A stretch of DNA of 5,307 nt, from assembly GCA_025928735.1 (NCBI GenBank), contig JAICIW010000186.1:1-5307 (forward strand). Reading direction: 5' to 3'. The DNA is from Rhodanobacteraceae bacterium (GTDB lineage Bacteria > Pseudomonadota > Gammaproteobacteria > Xanthomonadales > Rhodanobacteraceae). A program made the translations under genes and the position numbers. Below the pieces are notes generated by a model. It was not told where the DNA came from. It worked only from the letters and a program-made list of their open reading frames with translations, and made no database searches. Positions within the stretch are counted from its first letter, which is position 1. Each line of letters opens with the position of its first letter. Below, piece after piece: positions 1-5,307 of this stretch.

Positions 1-37
1 CCCCCGCACGTAATGTGTGATGCAGGACAGGGACATC

Positions 38-733
38 ATGTCGGAATTGCGCTATCTGCTCCAGCAAGTCTACGAACGCTCGAAGGCGCCGGCGATGCTG
101 GCGCCCGATCCCGCCACCATGCAGCGGCTGCTGGAGCAATGCCATCGCCGCCGCTATCCCGGCAAAACGGCAATCCTCCGACCCGGCGATCCTGCCAACA
201 CCCTGTTCTACGTGATCGACGGTTCGGTCACCGTCTGCAGCGAGGACGACCAAGGCCGTGAGCTGATCCTCGCCTACATCAATCGCGGCGAGTTCATCGG
301 TGAAATGGGGCTGTTCGTCGAGCAGGCGCAACGCGAGGTGCTGATCCGCACGCGCAGTGCGTGCGAACTGGCCGAGATCAGCTACGAGAAACTGTTCCAT
401 CTGTTCGAGAGCACGCTGCGCGACGACTGTCCGCGCATCCTGTTCGCGATCGGATTGCAACTGACGCACCGGCTGCTGCGCACTTCCCGCCAGGTCAGCC
501 GCATGGCGTTCATGGACGTCACCAACCGGATCGCGCGCACGCTGCTAGACCTGTGCCAGGAGCCGGACGCGATGACCCACCCCGAAGGCACCCAGATTCG
601 CATATCGCGCCAGGAACTCTCGCGCATCGTGGGCTGCTCGCGCGAAATGGCCGGCCGCGTCCTGAAGCAACTCGAGGACGATGGCGGCATCGACGTGTCG
701 GGGAAAACGATAGTGGTGCGTGGAACACGATAG
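38..733 (+). CDS. clp: Clp/CRP-family global transcription regulator
   Basis: A 231-aa cytoplasmic, DNA-binding regulator of the CRP/FNR superfamily, closest to my memory of Xanthomonas Clp (about 230 aa) and E. coli CRP. The N-terminal cyclic-nucleotide-binding beta-roll (about 28-125) carries RPGDPANTLFYVI (48-60) and GEFIGEMGLF (84-93). A dimerisation helix (about 130-158) follows, then a winged-helix domain with helix-turn-helix at 190-211. The recognition helix GCSREMAGRVLK has R202, E203 and R207, the CRP-type base-reading set rather than the FNR set, so TGTGA-type half-sites are expected. Glu100 sits where E. coli CRP has cAMP-contacting Ser83. Xanthomonas Clp also has Glu there (E99), linked to c-di-GMP response. 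ATG at 38 is preferred because AGGGA lies at 29-33 and the length fits the family. In-frame GTG 17 and ATG 20 lack a ribosome site. It converges on the trp operon. The family is sure; the ligand is inference. Confidence 0.93.
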   Translation: MSELRYLLQQVYERSKAPAMLAPDPATMQRLLEQCHRRRYPGKTAILRPGDPANTLFYVIDGSVTVCSEDDQGRELILAYINRGEFIGEMGLFVEQAQREVLIRTRSACELAEISYEKLFHLFESTLRDDCPRILFAIGLQLTHRLLRTSRQVSRMAFMDVTNRIARTLLDLCQEPDAMTHPEGTQIRISRQELSRIVGCSREMAGRVLKQLEDDGGIDVSGKTIVVRGTR

Positions 734-735
734 TT

Positions 736-805
736 GCGATCGTCCAGGATCGCCGCATCACGTCAGTTCGCGTGATCTCAACCCTCTGCGCGCGCCAACT
801 CGCGC
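736..805. other. Three short inverted repeats between convergent genes
   Basis: The 145-bp spacer between the regulator stop (733) and the phosphatase stop (879) contains three consecutive perfect inverted repeats. They are GCGATC/GATCGC (736-741 and 748-753, 6-nt loop), ATCACG/CGTGAT (757-762 and 771-776, extendable by a T-G pair) and GCGCG/CGCGC (790-794 and 801-805, 6-nt loop). None is followed directly by a T tract on either strand, so they are not textbook intrinsic terminators. They could be weak bidirectional terminators or 3'-end stabilising structures for the two converging mRNAs. The stems are seen directly; the role is a guess. No gene is evident in the spacer. Confidence 0.4.
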
Positions 806-878
806 CAGAACGCTCATCCGTGGCCTGGCTTTTCACGACAGCGGCTTCGAGTGATGCCCGGAAAAAACTCCGCCTGCC

Positions 879-1550
879 TCAAAGCCACTCGACGCGAGTC
901 ACGCTGCGACCCAGCGCCTTCTCCACCCGCTTGCAGAGTTTGGGCGTCGCATTGACCAGCACCGCTTCGGCGGCCAGCGCGAGCATCGGCAGGTCCTGGC
1001 TGGAATCGCTGTAGGCCACCTGCCACGCCTCGATCCCGTGTCGTGCCAGCAGTTCCACCTTGCGGCGCCCGACATTGTGCCAATCCGAGCGCATGCCGAG
1101 TCGGCCCGCGCGCAACCGCGATGCCAGCACCTCGACATCGGTGACGCCGAGTTCGGCCAGCACGCCGCGCACCAGCGATTCCTCGCAACCCGTAACGATC
1201 ACGATTCGGTCGCCGGCGGCCTGATGCCTGCGCAAGGCGCTCAACCCTTCGCGACAGAAGTGACCCGGCTGGCGCACCAAAGCCACCGCGAACGTCTGCG
1301 CAAGATCGCGGTAACGCGTTTCGTTCAGTCCAAGCAATCCGAGGTGCACCAACGAACGCAACACGCGCCGGCGCGAGAACGGCAACGCCAGCAGGAACCA
1401 CGGGCCGAGCGCCAGCACCAAGCCCTTGCGCCAGCGGACGCGCGCGTAACGGTCGCGCATGAACATCGCGAATGTGTCGCCGCGGATCAGCACGCCATCG
1501 AAATCGAACAGTACGACGCGACGCGTCGTTTCCACTGGCCCCTGGTCCAT
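879..1550 (-). CDS. HAD-IB family phosphatase (PgpC/SerB-like)
   Basis: A 223-aa haloacid-dehalogenase superfamily hydrolase with all four motifs. Motif I is FDFDGVL with nucleophile Asp16 and acid Asp18, motif II is VTG with Thr120, motif III is Lys164, and motif IV is SDSSQDLPML (181-190) with Mg2+ ligands Asp182 and Asp186. This is the HAD-IB (phosphoserine phosphatase-like) type. A hydrophobic stretch at about 43-58 lies in the cap region. With the GDTF and LASRL...G segments it resembles E. coli PgpC (YfhB), a membrane-linked phosphatidylglycerophosphate phosphatase, and CicA-type proteins; the substrate cannot be read from sequence. It is the last gene of the trpGDC operon. ATG 1550 is favoured because GGGAG lies 7 nt upstream; GTG 1556 would give 225 aa and a GTGA overlap with the trpC stop, but only 1 nt after that site. 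Fold certain, substrate unknown. Confidence 0.88.
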   Translation of the reverse strand: MDQGPVETTRRVVLFDFDGVLIRGDTFAMFMRDRYARVRWRKGLVLALGPWFLLALPFSRRRVLRSLVHLGLLGLNETRYRDLAQTFAVALVRQPGHFCREGLSALRRHQAAGDRIVIVTGCEESLVRGVLAELGVTDVEVLASRLRAGRLGMRSDWHNVGRRKVELLARHGIEAWQVAYSDSSQDLPMLALAAEAVLVNATPKLCKRVEKALGRSVTRVEWL

Positions 1551-1552
1551 CG

Positions 1553-2356
1553 TCACGCTCCCGCAAACAGCCTCGCGAGTTCCGCACCGGGCTCGGCCGC
1601 GCGCATGAACGTTTCGCCGATGAGGAACGCGCCGACGCCGGCCGCGCGCAGACGCGTCACATCGTCGCGCGTGGCAATGCCGCTTTCGGTCACCAGTAGA
1701 CGGTCGTGCGGCACGGCTTCTTTCAGCGACAGCGTCGTTTCGATACTGGTCTCGAATGTGCGCAGATCGCGGTTGTTGATGCCGATCAGCGTACGCGGTG
1801 AGTTAGTCAACATCAGCGCGCGTTGCAGGTCGACCGGGTTGTGGACCTCAACCAGCACATCAAGACCGCACTCGATGGCCAATGCATGCAGGTTCACCAG
1901 CACGGCATTGTCGAGCGCCGCCGCAATCAGCAGGATCGCATCGGCGCCAATCACGCGCGCCTCGTGCACCTGATAAACGTCAACGGTGAAATCCTTGCGC
2001 AGCACCGGCAGTGTGCATGCATCGCGCGCCTGGCCGAGATACGCATCGCTACCCCGGAAGAAATCCACATCGGTGAGCACCGACAGGCAGGTCGCGCCGC
2101 CGCTCTCGTAGCTGCGTGCGATCGCGGCTGGATCGAAATCGGCACGGATCAATCCTTTTGACGGGCTCGCCTTCTTGATCTCCGCGATCACCGCTGCCTG
2201 CCGGGCCTCCACGCGCGTGCGCAACGCCGCGGCGAATCCGCGCGCCGGCGGCGAATCCACACGGCGGGCGCGCAGTTCCGTCAGCGGCACATGCGTCTTG
2301 CGTTCGGCGATTTCCTCGCGTTTGCGCGCAAGAATGGTCCGGAGGATGTCGCTCAT
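1553..2356 (-). CDS. trpC: Indole-3-glycerol phosphate synthase
   Basis: A 267-aa cytoplasmic enzyme that cyclises and decarboxylates CdRP (1-(2-carboxyphenylamino)-1-deoxyribulose 5-phosphate) to indole-3-glycerol phosphate, the fourth step of tryptophan synthesis from chorismate. The single TIM-barrel domain shows the family signature AEIKKASPSKG (58-68) with Glu59 and Lys61. LRKDF (119-123) carries general acid Lys121. VEVH has Glu170, INNRDL (193-198) has the conserved Asn pair, and TESGI has Glu224. LIGETFM (245-251) near the C-terminus belongs to the phosphate-binding loop. The length is normal for a monofunctional TrpC; there is no fused TrpF, unlike the E. coli enzyme. ATG 2356 overlaps the trpD stop by ATGA and has no good ribosome site of its own, so translational coupling to trpD is likely. 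The gene is intact with no odd features. Confidence 0.98.
   Translation of the reverse strand: MSDILRTILARKREEIAERKTHVPLTELRARRVDSPPARGFAAALRTRVEARQAAVIAEIKKASPSKGLIRADFDPAAIARSYESGGATCLSVLTDVDFFRGSDAYLGQARDACTLPVLRKDFTVDVYQVHEARVIGADAILLIAAALDNAVLVNLHALAIECGLDVLVEVHNPVDLQRALMLTNSPRTLIGINNRDLRTFETSIETTLSLKEAVPHDRLLVTESGIATRDDVTRLRAAGVGAFLIGETFMRAAEPGAELARLFAGA
1558..1562 (-). promoter_or_regulatory. Shine-Dalgarno deciding the HAD phosphatase start
   Basis: On the minus strand GGGAG lies inside the last codons of trpC, 7 nt before ATG 1550 but only 1 nt before GTG 1556. This spacing favours ATG 1550. Placing the ribosome site inside trpC keeps the two genes on one transcript, with re-initiation likely after the trpC stop. 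Confidence 0.6.
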
Positions 2357-3399
2357 ACCGGTTGGGCGGCCAGCGCTTGCGTGGCCGCAACGAACTGATC
2401 GAGCCTGGCCCGCGCCGAACCGTCGCTGATCACACTGCCCGCGCGCGCGATGCCATCGGCGATCGACGCCGCGACACCAGCCGCGTACAGCGCCGCGCCC
2501 GCATTCAGCAGCACGATGTTGTGCGCGACGCCATCGGCGCCGTCCAGCACGTGCAACAGCATGGCCTTCGATTCGCCGGCGTCCGCCACGCGCAGGTTGC
2601 GGCTGGACGCCATCGGGATTCCGAATTGTTCCGGTTCGACTTCGTATTCGCGCACCTTGCCGTCGCGCAATTCACCGACCAGCGTGGCGCCGCCCAGTGA
2701 AATTTCGTCGAGGCCGTCCTTGCCGTGCACCACCAGCGCGCGCTCGATGCCAAGCCGCTGCAGCACCCGCACCTGGATGCCGACCAGATCCGGATGAAAG
2801 ACGCCCATCAGGATATTCGGCGCATTCGCCGGATTGGTCAGCGGCCCCAGGATGTTGAACAGCGTGCGCACTCCCATTTCGCGGCGCACCGGCGCCACCG
2901 CCTTCATCGCGGGATGAAAACGCGGCGCGAACATGAAACCGATGCCGGTCTCGCCGATGCAGCGCGCGACCTGCTCGGGACCGAGATCGATCTTCGCGCC
3001 CAGCGCTTCCAGCACGTCGGCACTGCCCGACGACGACGACACGCCGCGATTGCCGTGCTTGGCGACGCGCGCGCCAGCCGCCGCCGCGACGAACATCGAT
3101 GTGGTGGAAATATTGAAGCTGTGGGCGCCATCGCCGCCGGTGCCGACGATGTCCAGCATGTGGGGATGCGCCGGCACCGTGACATGTTCGGCCAGCTCGC
3201 GCATCACGGCCGCCGCGCCCGCAATTTCGCCGACGGTTTCCTTCTTCACCCGCAGCCCGGTCAGGATTGCGGCAGTCATCGCGGGCGACACTTCGCCGCG
3301 CATGATCTGGCGCATCAGGTCGATCATCTCGTCGTGGAAGATCTCGCGATGCTCGATCGTGCGCTGCAATGCTTCGTGAGGCGTGATGCCCATGTTCAT
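2353..3399 (-). CDS. trpD: Anthranilate phosphoribosyltransferase
   Basis: A 348-aa cytoplasmic enzyme joining anthranilate to PRPP to give N-phosphoribosylanthranilate, the second step of the tryptophan pathway. The small helical N-terminal domain (about 5-70) precedes the nucleoside-phosphorylase-like domain. That domain has the PRPP loop GTGGD (86-90), NIST (96-99), KHGNR (114-118) and Arg172, expected to bind anthranilate. It also has NILGPLTNP (182-190) and the metal-binding KDGLDE (227-232) with Asp231 and Glu232. The open frame extends upstream to 3576, but the first 59 codons lie inside trpG in another frame and look unlike the family. ATG 3399 starts in an ATGA overlap with the trpG stop, typical of coupled translation; ATG 3393, two codons on, is the alternative. 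It is separate from TrpG, unlike the E. coli TrpGD fusion. All key residues are present. Confidence 0.97.
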   Translation of the reverse strand: MNMGITPHEALQRTIEHREIFHDEMIDLMRQIMRGEVSPAMTAAILTGLRVKKETVGEIAGAAAVMRELAEHVTVPAHPHMLDIVGTGGDGAHSFNISTTSMFVAAAAGARVAKHGNRGVSSSSGSADVLEALGAKIDLGPEQVARCIGETGIGFMFAPRFHPAMKAVAPVRREMGVRTLFNILGPLTNPANAPNILMGVFHPDLVGIQVRVLQRLGIERALVVHGKDGLDEISLGGATLVGELRDGKVREYEVEPEQFGIPMASSRNLRVADAGESKAMLLHVLDGADGVAHNIVLLNAGAALYAAGVAASIADGIARAGSVISDGSARARLDQFVAATQALAAQPV

Positions 3400-3992
3400 G
3401 CCGCTCTGGACAGAGGCGCGCTGATGAAATTGCGCAGCAGGTCGTAGCCGCTGCGGGTCAGGATCGATTCGGGGTGGAACTGCACGCCCTCGATCGGTAG
3501 CGCCTTGTGGCGCAAGCCCATGATCTCGTCGAACGAGCCGTCCGGATGCTCGGTCCACGCGGTGATTTCGAGGCACTCCGGCAGGCTCGCGCGCTCAACC
3601 ACCAGCGAGTGGTAGCGCGTGGCCTCGAATGGGTCGGCAAGCCCGGCGAACACACCAAGGCCGCGATGGCGGATCGGCGAGGTCTTGCCGTGCATGATTA
3701 CCGATGCGCGAATCACGTTGCCGCCAAACGCCTGCCCGATCGCCTGATGGCCGAGGCACACGCCCAAAATCGGAATGGCGCCTGCGAGTTCGCGGATCAG
3801 CGCCAGCGAAACGCCGGCCTGGTCGGGCGCGCCCGGACCCGGCGAAATCACGATGCGTTCCGGCGCCAGCGCGCGGATGCCGGCGACGTCCACCGCGTCG
3901 TTGCGCAGCACCTTCACGTCCTGCCCAAGCTCGCCGAGATACTGTGCGAGGTTGAAGGTGAAGCTGTCATAGTTGTCGATCAGCAGCAGCAT
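3396..3992 (-). CDS. trpG: Anthranilate synthase component II (glutamine amidotransferase)
   Basis: A 198-aa class I glutamine amidotransferase that hydrolyses glutamine and passes ammonia to TrpE for anthranilate synthesis from chorismate. The N-terminus LLLIDNYDSFTFNL is the family hallmark. The oxyanion region ISPGPG (49-54), nucleophile Cys79 in GVCLGHQ (77-83), YHSL (127-130) and the His173/Glu175 dyad in QFHPES (171-176) are all present. ATG 3992 is chosen because the family N-terminus begins exactly there; the frame stays open to 4052, but the extra 20 residues do not fit. The ribosome site is weak. It is the first gene of trpGDC-HAD. No trpE is next to it, so the partner is encoded elsewhere. 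In many bacteria this subunit also serves PabB in folate synthesis, which cannot be excluded here. Confidence 0.97.
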   Translation of the reverse strand: MLLLIDNYDSFTFNLAQYLGELGQDVKVLRNDAVDVAGIRALAPERIVISPGPGAPDQAGVSLALIRELAGAIPILGVCLGHQAIGQAFGGNVIRASVIMHGKTSPIRHRGLGVFAGLADPFEATRYHSLVVERASLPECLEITAWTEHPDGSFDEIMGLRHKALPIEGVQFHPESILTRSGYDLLRNFISAPLSRAA

Positions 3993-4033
3993 TGCCGTCC
4001 ATTTCAACCGCGTCACCCTCGGGAAACGCAAGT
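3993..4033. other. Short divergent spacer between trpG and the aminopeptidase gene
   Basis: Only 41 bp separate the proposed starts of two divergent genes. This is too short for two independent sigma-70 promoters, so promoter elements must overlap or lie inside the opposing coding regions. I could not pick a convincing -35/-10 pair on either strand. There is no room for a trp leader peptide or attenuator outside coding sequence. A weak GGGA (4021-4024) could serve the plus-strand GTG start at 4034. Confidence 0.45.
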
Positions 4034-5119
4034 GTGAATGCCCGCCGCCCACGACACAAGACGATCCTGCGCACGCTCGCCGCGGCCGGCGTCTGCGTGA
4101 CGCTGACGGGCTGCACCACGATCGGCTACTACGCCCATCTGGCCGCGGGCGAAATGGCCGTGCTGCGTGCGCGTGTGCCGATCAGGAAGGTAATCATAGA
4201 TCCTGATGTCGATCCGGCATTACGCGCTCGGCTGGAACTGGCGCTGCGCGCCCGTGCGTTTGCGTCCGACACGCTGAAATTGCCACGCAACAAAAGCTAC
4301 ACCACCTATGCCGACATCCACCGCCCGTTCGTGATGTGGAACGTGTTCGCAACGCCGGCACTTTCGCTGCAACCGGTGCAGCATTGCTTCCTGTTCGCAG
4401 GCTGCGTGGCCTATCAGGGTTTCTACCGCCACGATCGCGCCGAGGCCTTGGCGGACAAGCTGAAACGGCAAGGCGACGACGTCTGGGTCGGCGGCGTGCC
4501 GGCCTACTCCACGCTCGGCCATTTCGCCGATCCGCTGCTCAGCACCATGGATCGCTGGAGCAATGACGAGATGATCGGCACGATTTTCCACGAGCTCGCG
4601 CACCAGCAGTTCTACGTCAAGAACGACACCGCCTTCAACGAATCCTTCGCCACCTTCGTGCAGGAACAGGGCTTGCGCGAATGGCACGCCGCGAACCACA
4701 CCGCGCCGCCCGACCCGGCCGGGGCGGCACGCCGTCGGCAATTCACCGAAATGGTGCTGGCCACCCGCGAGAAACTGAAGTCGTTGTACGCCAGCGACCT
4801 TTCCGATGCCGCGAAGCGGAAACGCAAGGCGCTAGCGTTCGCCAACATGCAGCGCGACTACGAACGGATGCGCGACTCCGAATGGCACGGCTACGCCGGC
4901 TACGACTACTGGTTCGACACGCCGATCAACAACGCCAAGCTGCTGCCGTTCGGGTTGTACGATCGCGGCGTACCGGCGTTCGCCGCATTGTTCAAACGCT
5001 GCAACAGCGATTGGACACGCTTTTACGCTGCGGTCCGCCGGATCGGCGGCGAGCCGGCTGCGCAACGCGATGCATTTCTCGGGGATGCTGGCATGCCGTC
5101 GCGCGCCGCGTCGCCCTGA
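4034..5119 (+). CDS. Putative zinc aminopeptidase, lipoprotein
   Basis: A 361-aa predicted lipoprotein resembling the 'putative aminopeptidase' family (Pfam Aminopep, PF10023, from memory). A basic n-region (RRPRHK) and a hydrophobic segment precede the lipobox LTGC, giving lipidated Cys27 (codon 4112-4114) followed by Thr, so outer-membrane sorting is likely. The catalytic motif HELAH (186-190) has zinc ligands His186 and His190 and catalytic Glu187. Glu203 in FNESFATFV, 13 residues after His190, fits the third ligand of a gluzincin-like site. The AYSTLGHFADP segment (157-167) and the pair Cys118/Cys124 look family-typical. The substrate is unproven; the aminopeptidase name comes from the family. 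GTG 4034 gives a well-formed signal peptide. TTG 3992 is in frame but would add 14 polar residues and overlap the trpG start codon. It is divergent from the trp operon, with no obvious functional tie. Confidence 0.87.
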   Translation: MNARRPRHKTILRTLAAAGVCVTLTGCTTIGYYAHLAAGEMAVLRARVPIRKVIIDPDVDPALRARLELALRARAFASDTLKLPRNKSYTTYADIHRPFVMWNVFATPALSLQPVQHCFLFAGCVAYQGFYRHDRAEALADKLKRQGDDVWVGGVPAYSTLGHFADPLLSTMDRWSNDEMIGTIFHELAHQQFYVKNDTAFNESFATFVQEQGLREWHAANHTAPPDPAGAARRRQFTEMVLATREKLKSLYASDLSDAAKRKRKALAFANMQRDYERMRDSEWHGYAGYDYWFDTPINNAKLLPFGLYDRGVPAFAALFKRCNSDWTRFYAAVRRIGGEPAAQRDAFLGDAGMPSRAASP

Positions 5120-5129
5120 CTCAGGTCAA
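5116..5129 (+). promoter_or_regulatory. Predicted FNR/DNR-type binding site
   Basis: CTGAC-TCAG-GTCAA matches 9 of 10 defined positions of TTGAY-N4-RTCAA, the inverted repeat bound by FNR/ANR/DNR-type regulators that respond to oxygen or nitric oxide. The left half overlaps the aminopeptidase stop codon (5117-5119). The centre, between 5122 and 5123, lies 41.5 bp before a start point at about 5164, the class II activator position. It fits a CRP site less well (3 of 5 in each half), so the Clp-like protein encoded at the left end is not the expected binder. The match is seen directly; binding is inference. Confidence 0.5.
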
Positions 5130-5151
5130 TACAGGCGATGCGGTGCACGCG

Positions 5152-5157
5152 CATGCT
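5152..5157 (+). promoter_or_regulatory. Candidate -10 element of an activator-dependent promoter
   Basis: CATGCT matches three of six TATAAT positions. It is weak alone but falls at -12 to -7 relative to the start point that the FNR-type box at 5116-5129 would dictate (about 5164). No -35 hexamer is evident, as expected for class II activation. The implied leader is about 24 nt, with a weak GAG (5178-5180) 7 nt before the next gene's ATG. Confidence 0.3.
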
Positions 5158-5187
5158 TGCGCAGTCCTCCCACACGCGAGCCCGTGC

Positions 5188-5307
5188 ATGAACACGCCCG
5201 CAGAAACTCCCGCGTATACGCCCTACCCGTTCGACGCGCGCGCGATCGCGCATCGCTTCCGCCACTCGGCGATCTTCGGTGCACTCGATGCGCTGCAGGC
5301 TGGCGAA
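5188..5307 (+). CDS. DUF2249-like protein, N-terminal part only
   Basis: Forty codons are open from ATG 5188 to the window edge with no stop, so the gene is cut by the right boundary. The visible protein begins MNTPAETPAYTPYPFDARAI and continues through RFRHSAIFGALDALQAGE. The pattern of a 'DxR' strand, a helix ending in ALDAL and then a 'GE' turn resembles the start of DUF2249 domains, which usually continue into a strand and an 'NDHDP' motif beyond this window. DUF2249 proteins are small, of uncertain biochemical role, and often found near denitrification, nitric-oxide response or hemerythrin genes. The upstream FNR-type box fits that context. The start rests on one ATG with a weak GAG 7 nt upstream. 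The coding call is fairly sure; the family is tentative because so little is visible. Confidence 0.65.
   Translation, partial: MNTPAETPAYTPYPFDARAIAHRFRHSAIFGALDALQAGE

Noticed and set aside
16..20. TGTGA half-site just before the regulator gene, as a CRP autoregulatory site
   Set aside because: The partner half at 27-31 matches TCACA at only two of five positions, and the true upstream region lies outside the window.
861..867. Six-T tract on the minus strand after the phosphatase stop, as an intrinsic terminator
   Set aside because: No stable GC-rich stem precedes it; the flanking GGAG/TCC pairing is too short.
814..1587. 257-codon minus-strand frame overlapping the phosphatase
   Set aside because: Same strand but a different frame from a gene with all four HAD motifs; its product shows no domain.
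1038..1973. 311-codon open frame on the plus strand opposite the phosphatase and trpC
   Set aside because: It lies antisense to two clearly conserved enzymes. The product is rich in Arg, Ala, Ser and Gln with no recognisable motif, as expected of the shadow frame of GC-rich genes.
2725..3447. 240-codon open frame on the plus strand opposite trpD
   Set aside because: Antisense to a complete TrpD; the His/Arg/Asp-rich product is typical of a complementary-strand artefact.
3400..3576. Upstream extension of the trpD frame
   Set aside because: These 59 codons lie inside trpG and do not resemble a TrpD N-terminus; the ATGA overlap at 3396-3399 gives a natural start.
3993..4052. Upstream extension of the trpG frame by 20 codons
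   Set aside because: The TrpG family begins with the LLLIDNYDS segment immediately after the ATG at 3992; the extra residues overlap the divergent gene and look non-conserved.
3993..4080. Sigma-70 promoter for trpG with a TGAAAT-like -10
   Set aside because: The best -35 candidate (TTGCGT) is 19 nt away and the implied start would sit nearly on the ATG; evidence is too weak.

Overview
The window looks like ordinary chromosome from a GC-rich gammaproteobacterium of the Xanthomonadales/Lysobacterales (Xanthomonadaceae or Rhodanobacteraceae). This rests on three things: a Clp-like CRP-family regulator, its position beside trpGDC, and dense coding with GTG starts and 4-bp gene overlaps. No mobile element, CRISPR array, tRNA or rRNA was seen.

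Layout from left to right. A Clp/CRP-type transcription factor (38-733, +) points toward the tail of a four-gene minus-strand operon, across a 145-bp convergent spacer that holds three small inverted repeats. Read in its own direction, the operon is trpG (3992-3396), trpD (3399-2353), trpC (2356-1553) and a HAD-IB phosphatase (1550-879). trpG/trpD and trpD/trpC overlap by ATGA. The phosphatase starts 2 bp after the trpC stop, or overlaps it by GTGA if the alternative start is used. Divergent from trpG, with only 41 bp between the proposed starts, is a lipoprotein of the putative zinc aminopeptidase family (4034-5119, +). A further plus-strand gene begins at 5188 and runs off the right edge; its N-terminus resembles DUF2249 proteins.

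Function. TrpG supplies ammonia to a TrpE encoded elsewhere to make anthranilate. TrpD adds the phosphoribosyl group and TrpC closes the indole ring. trpE, trpF and trpBA are not here, so tryptophan synthesis is split over several loci. The phosphatase is translationally linked to trpC but is not a known tryptophan enzyme. The trpGDC-crp/vfr neighbourhood is also known from Pseudomonas, so the arrangement is old.

The most interesting signal is an FNR/DNR-type box (5116-5129) that overlaps the stop codon of the aminopeptidase gene. It is correctly spaced from a weak -10 element upstream of the DUF2249-like gene, which suggests control by low oxygen or nitric oxide. I found no convincing undescribed multi-gene system; most of the window is well-understood housekeeping.
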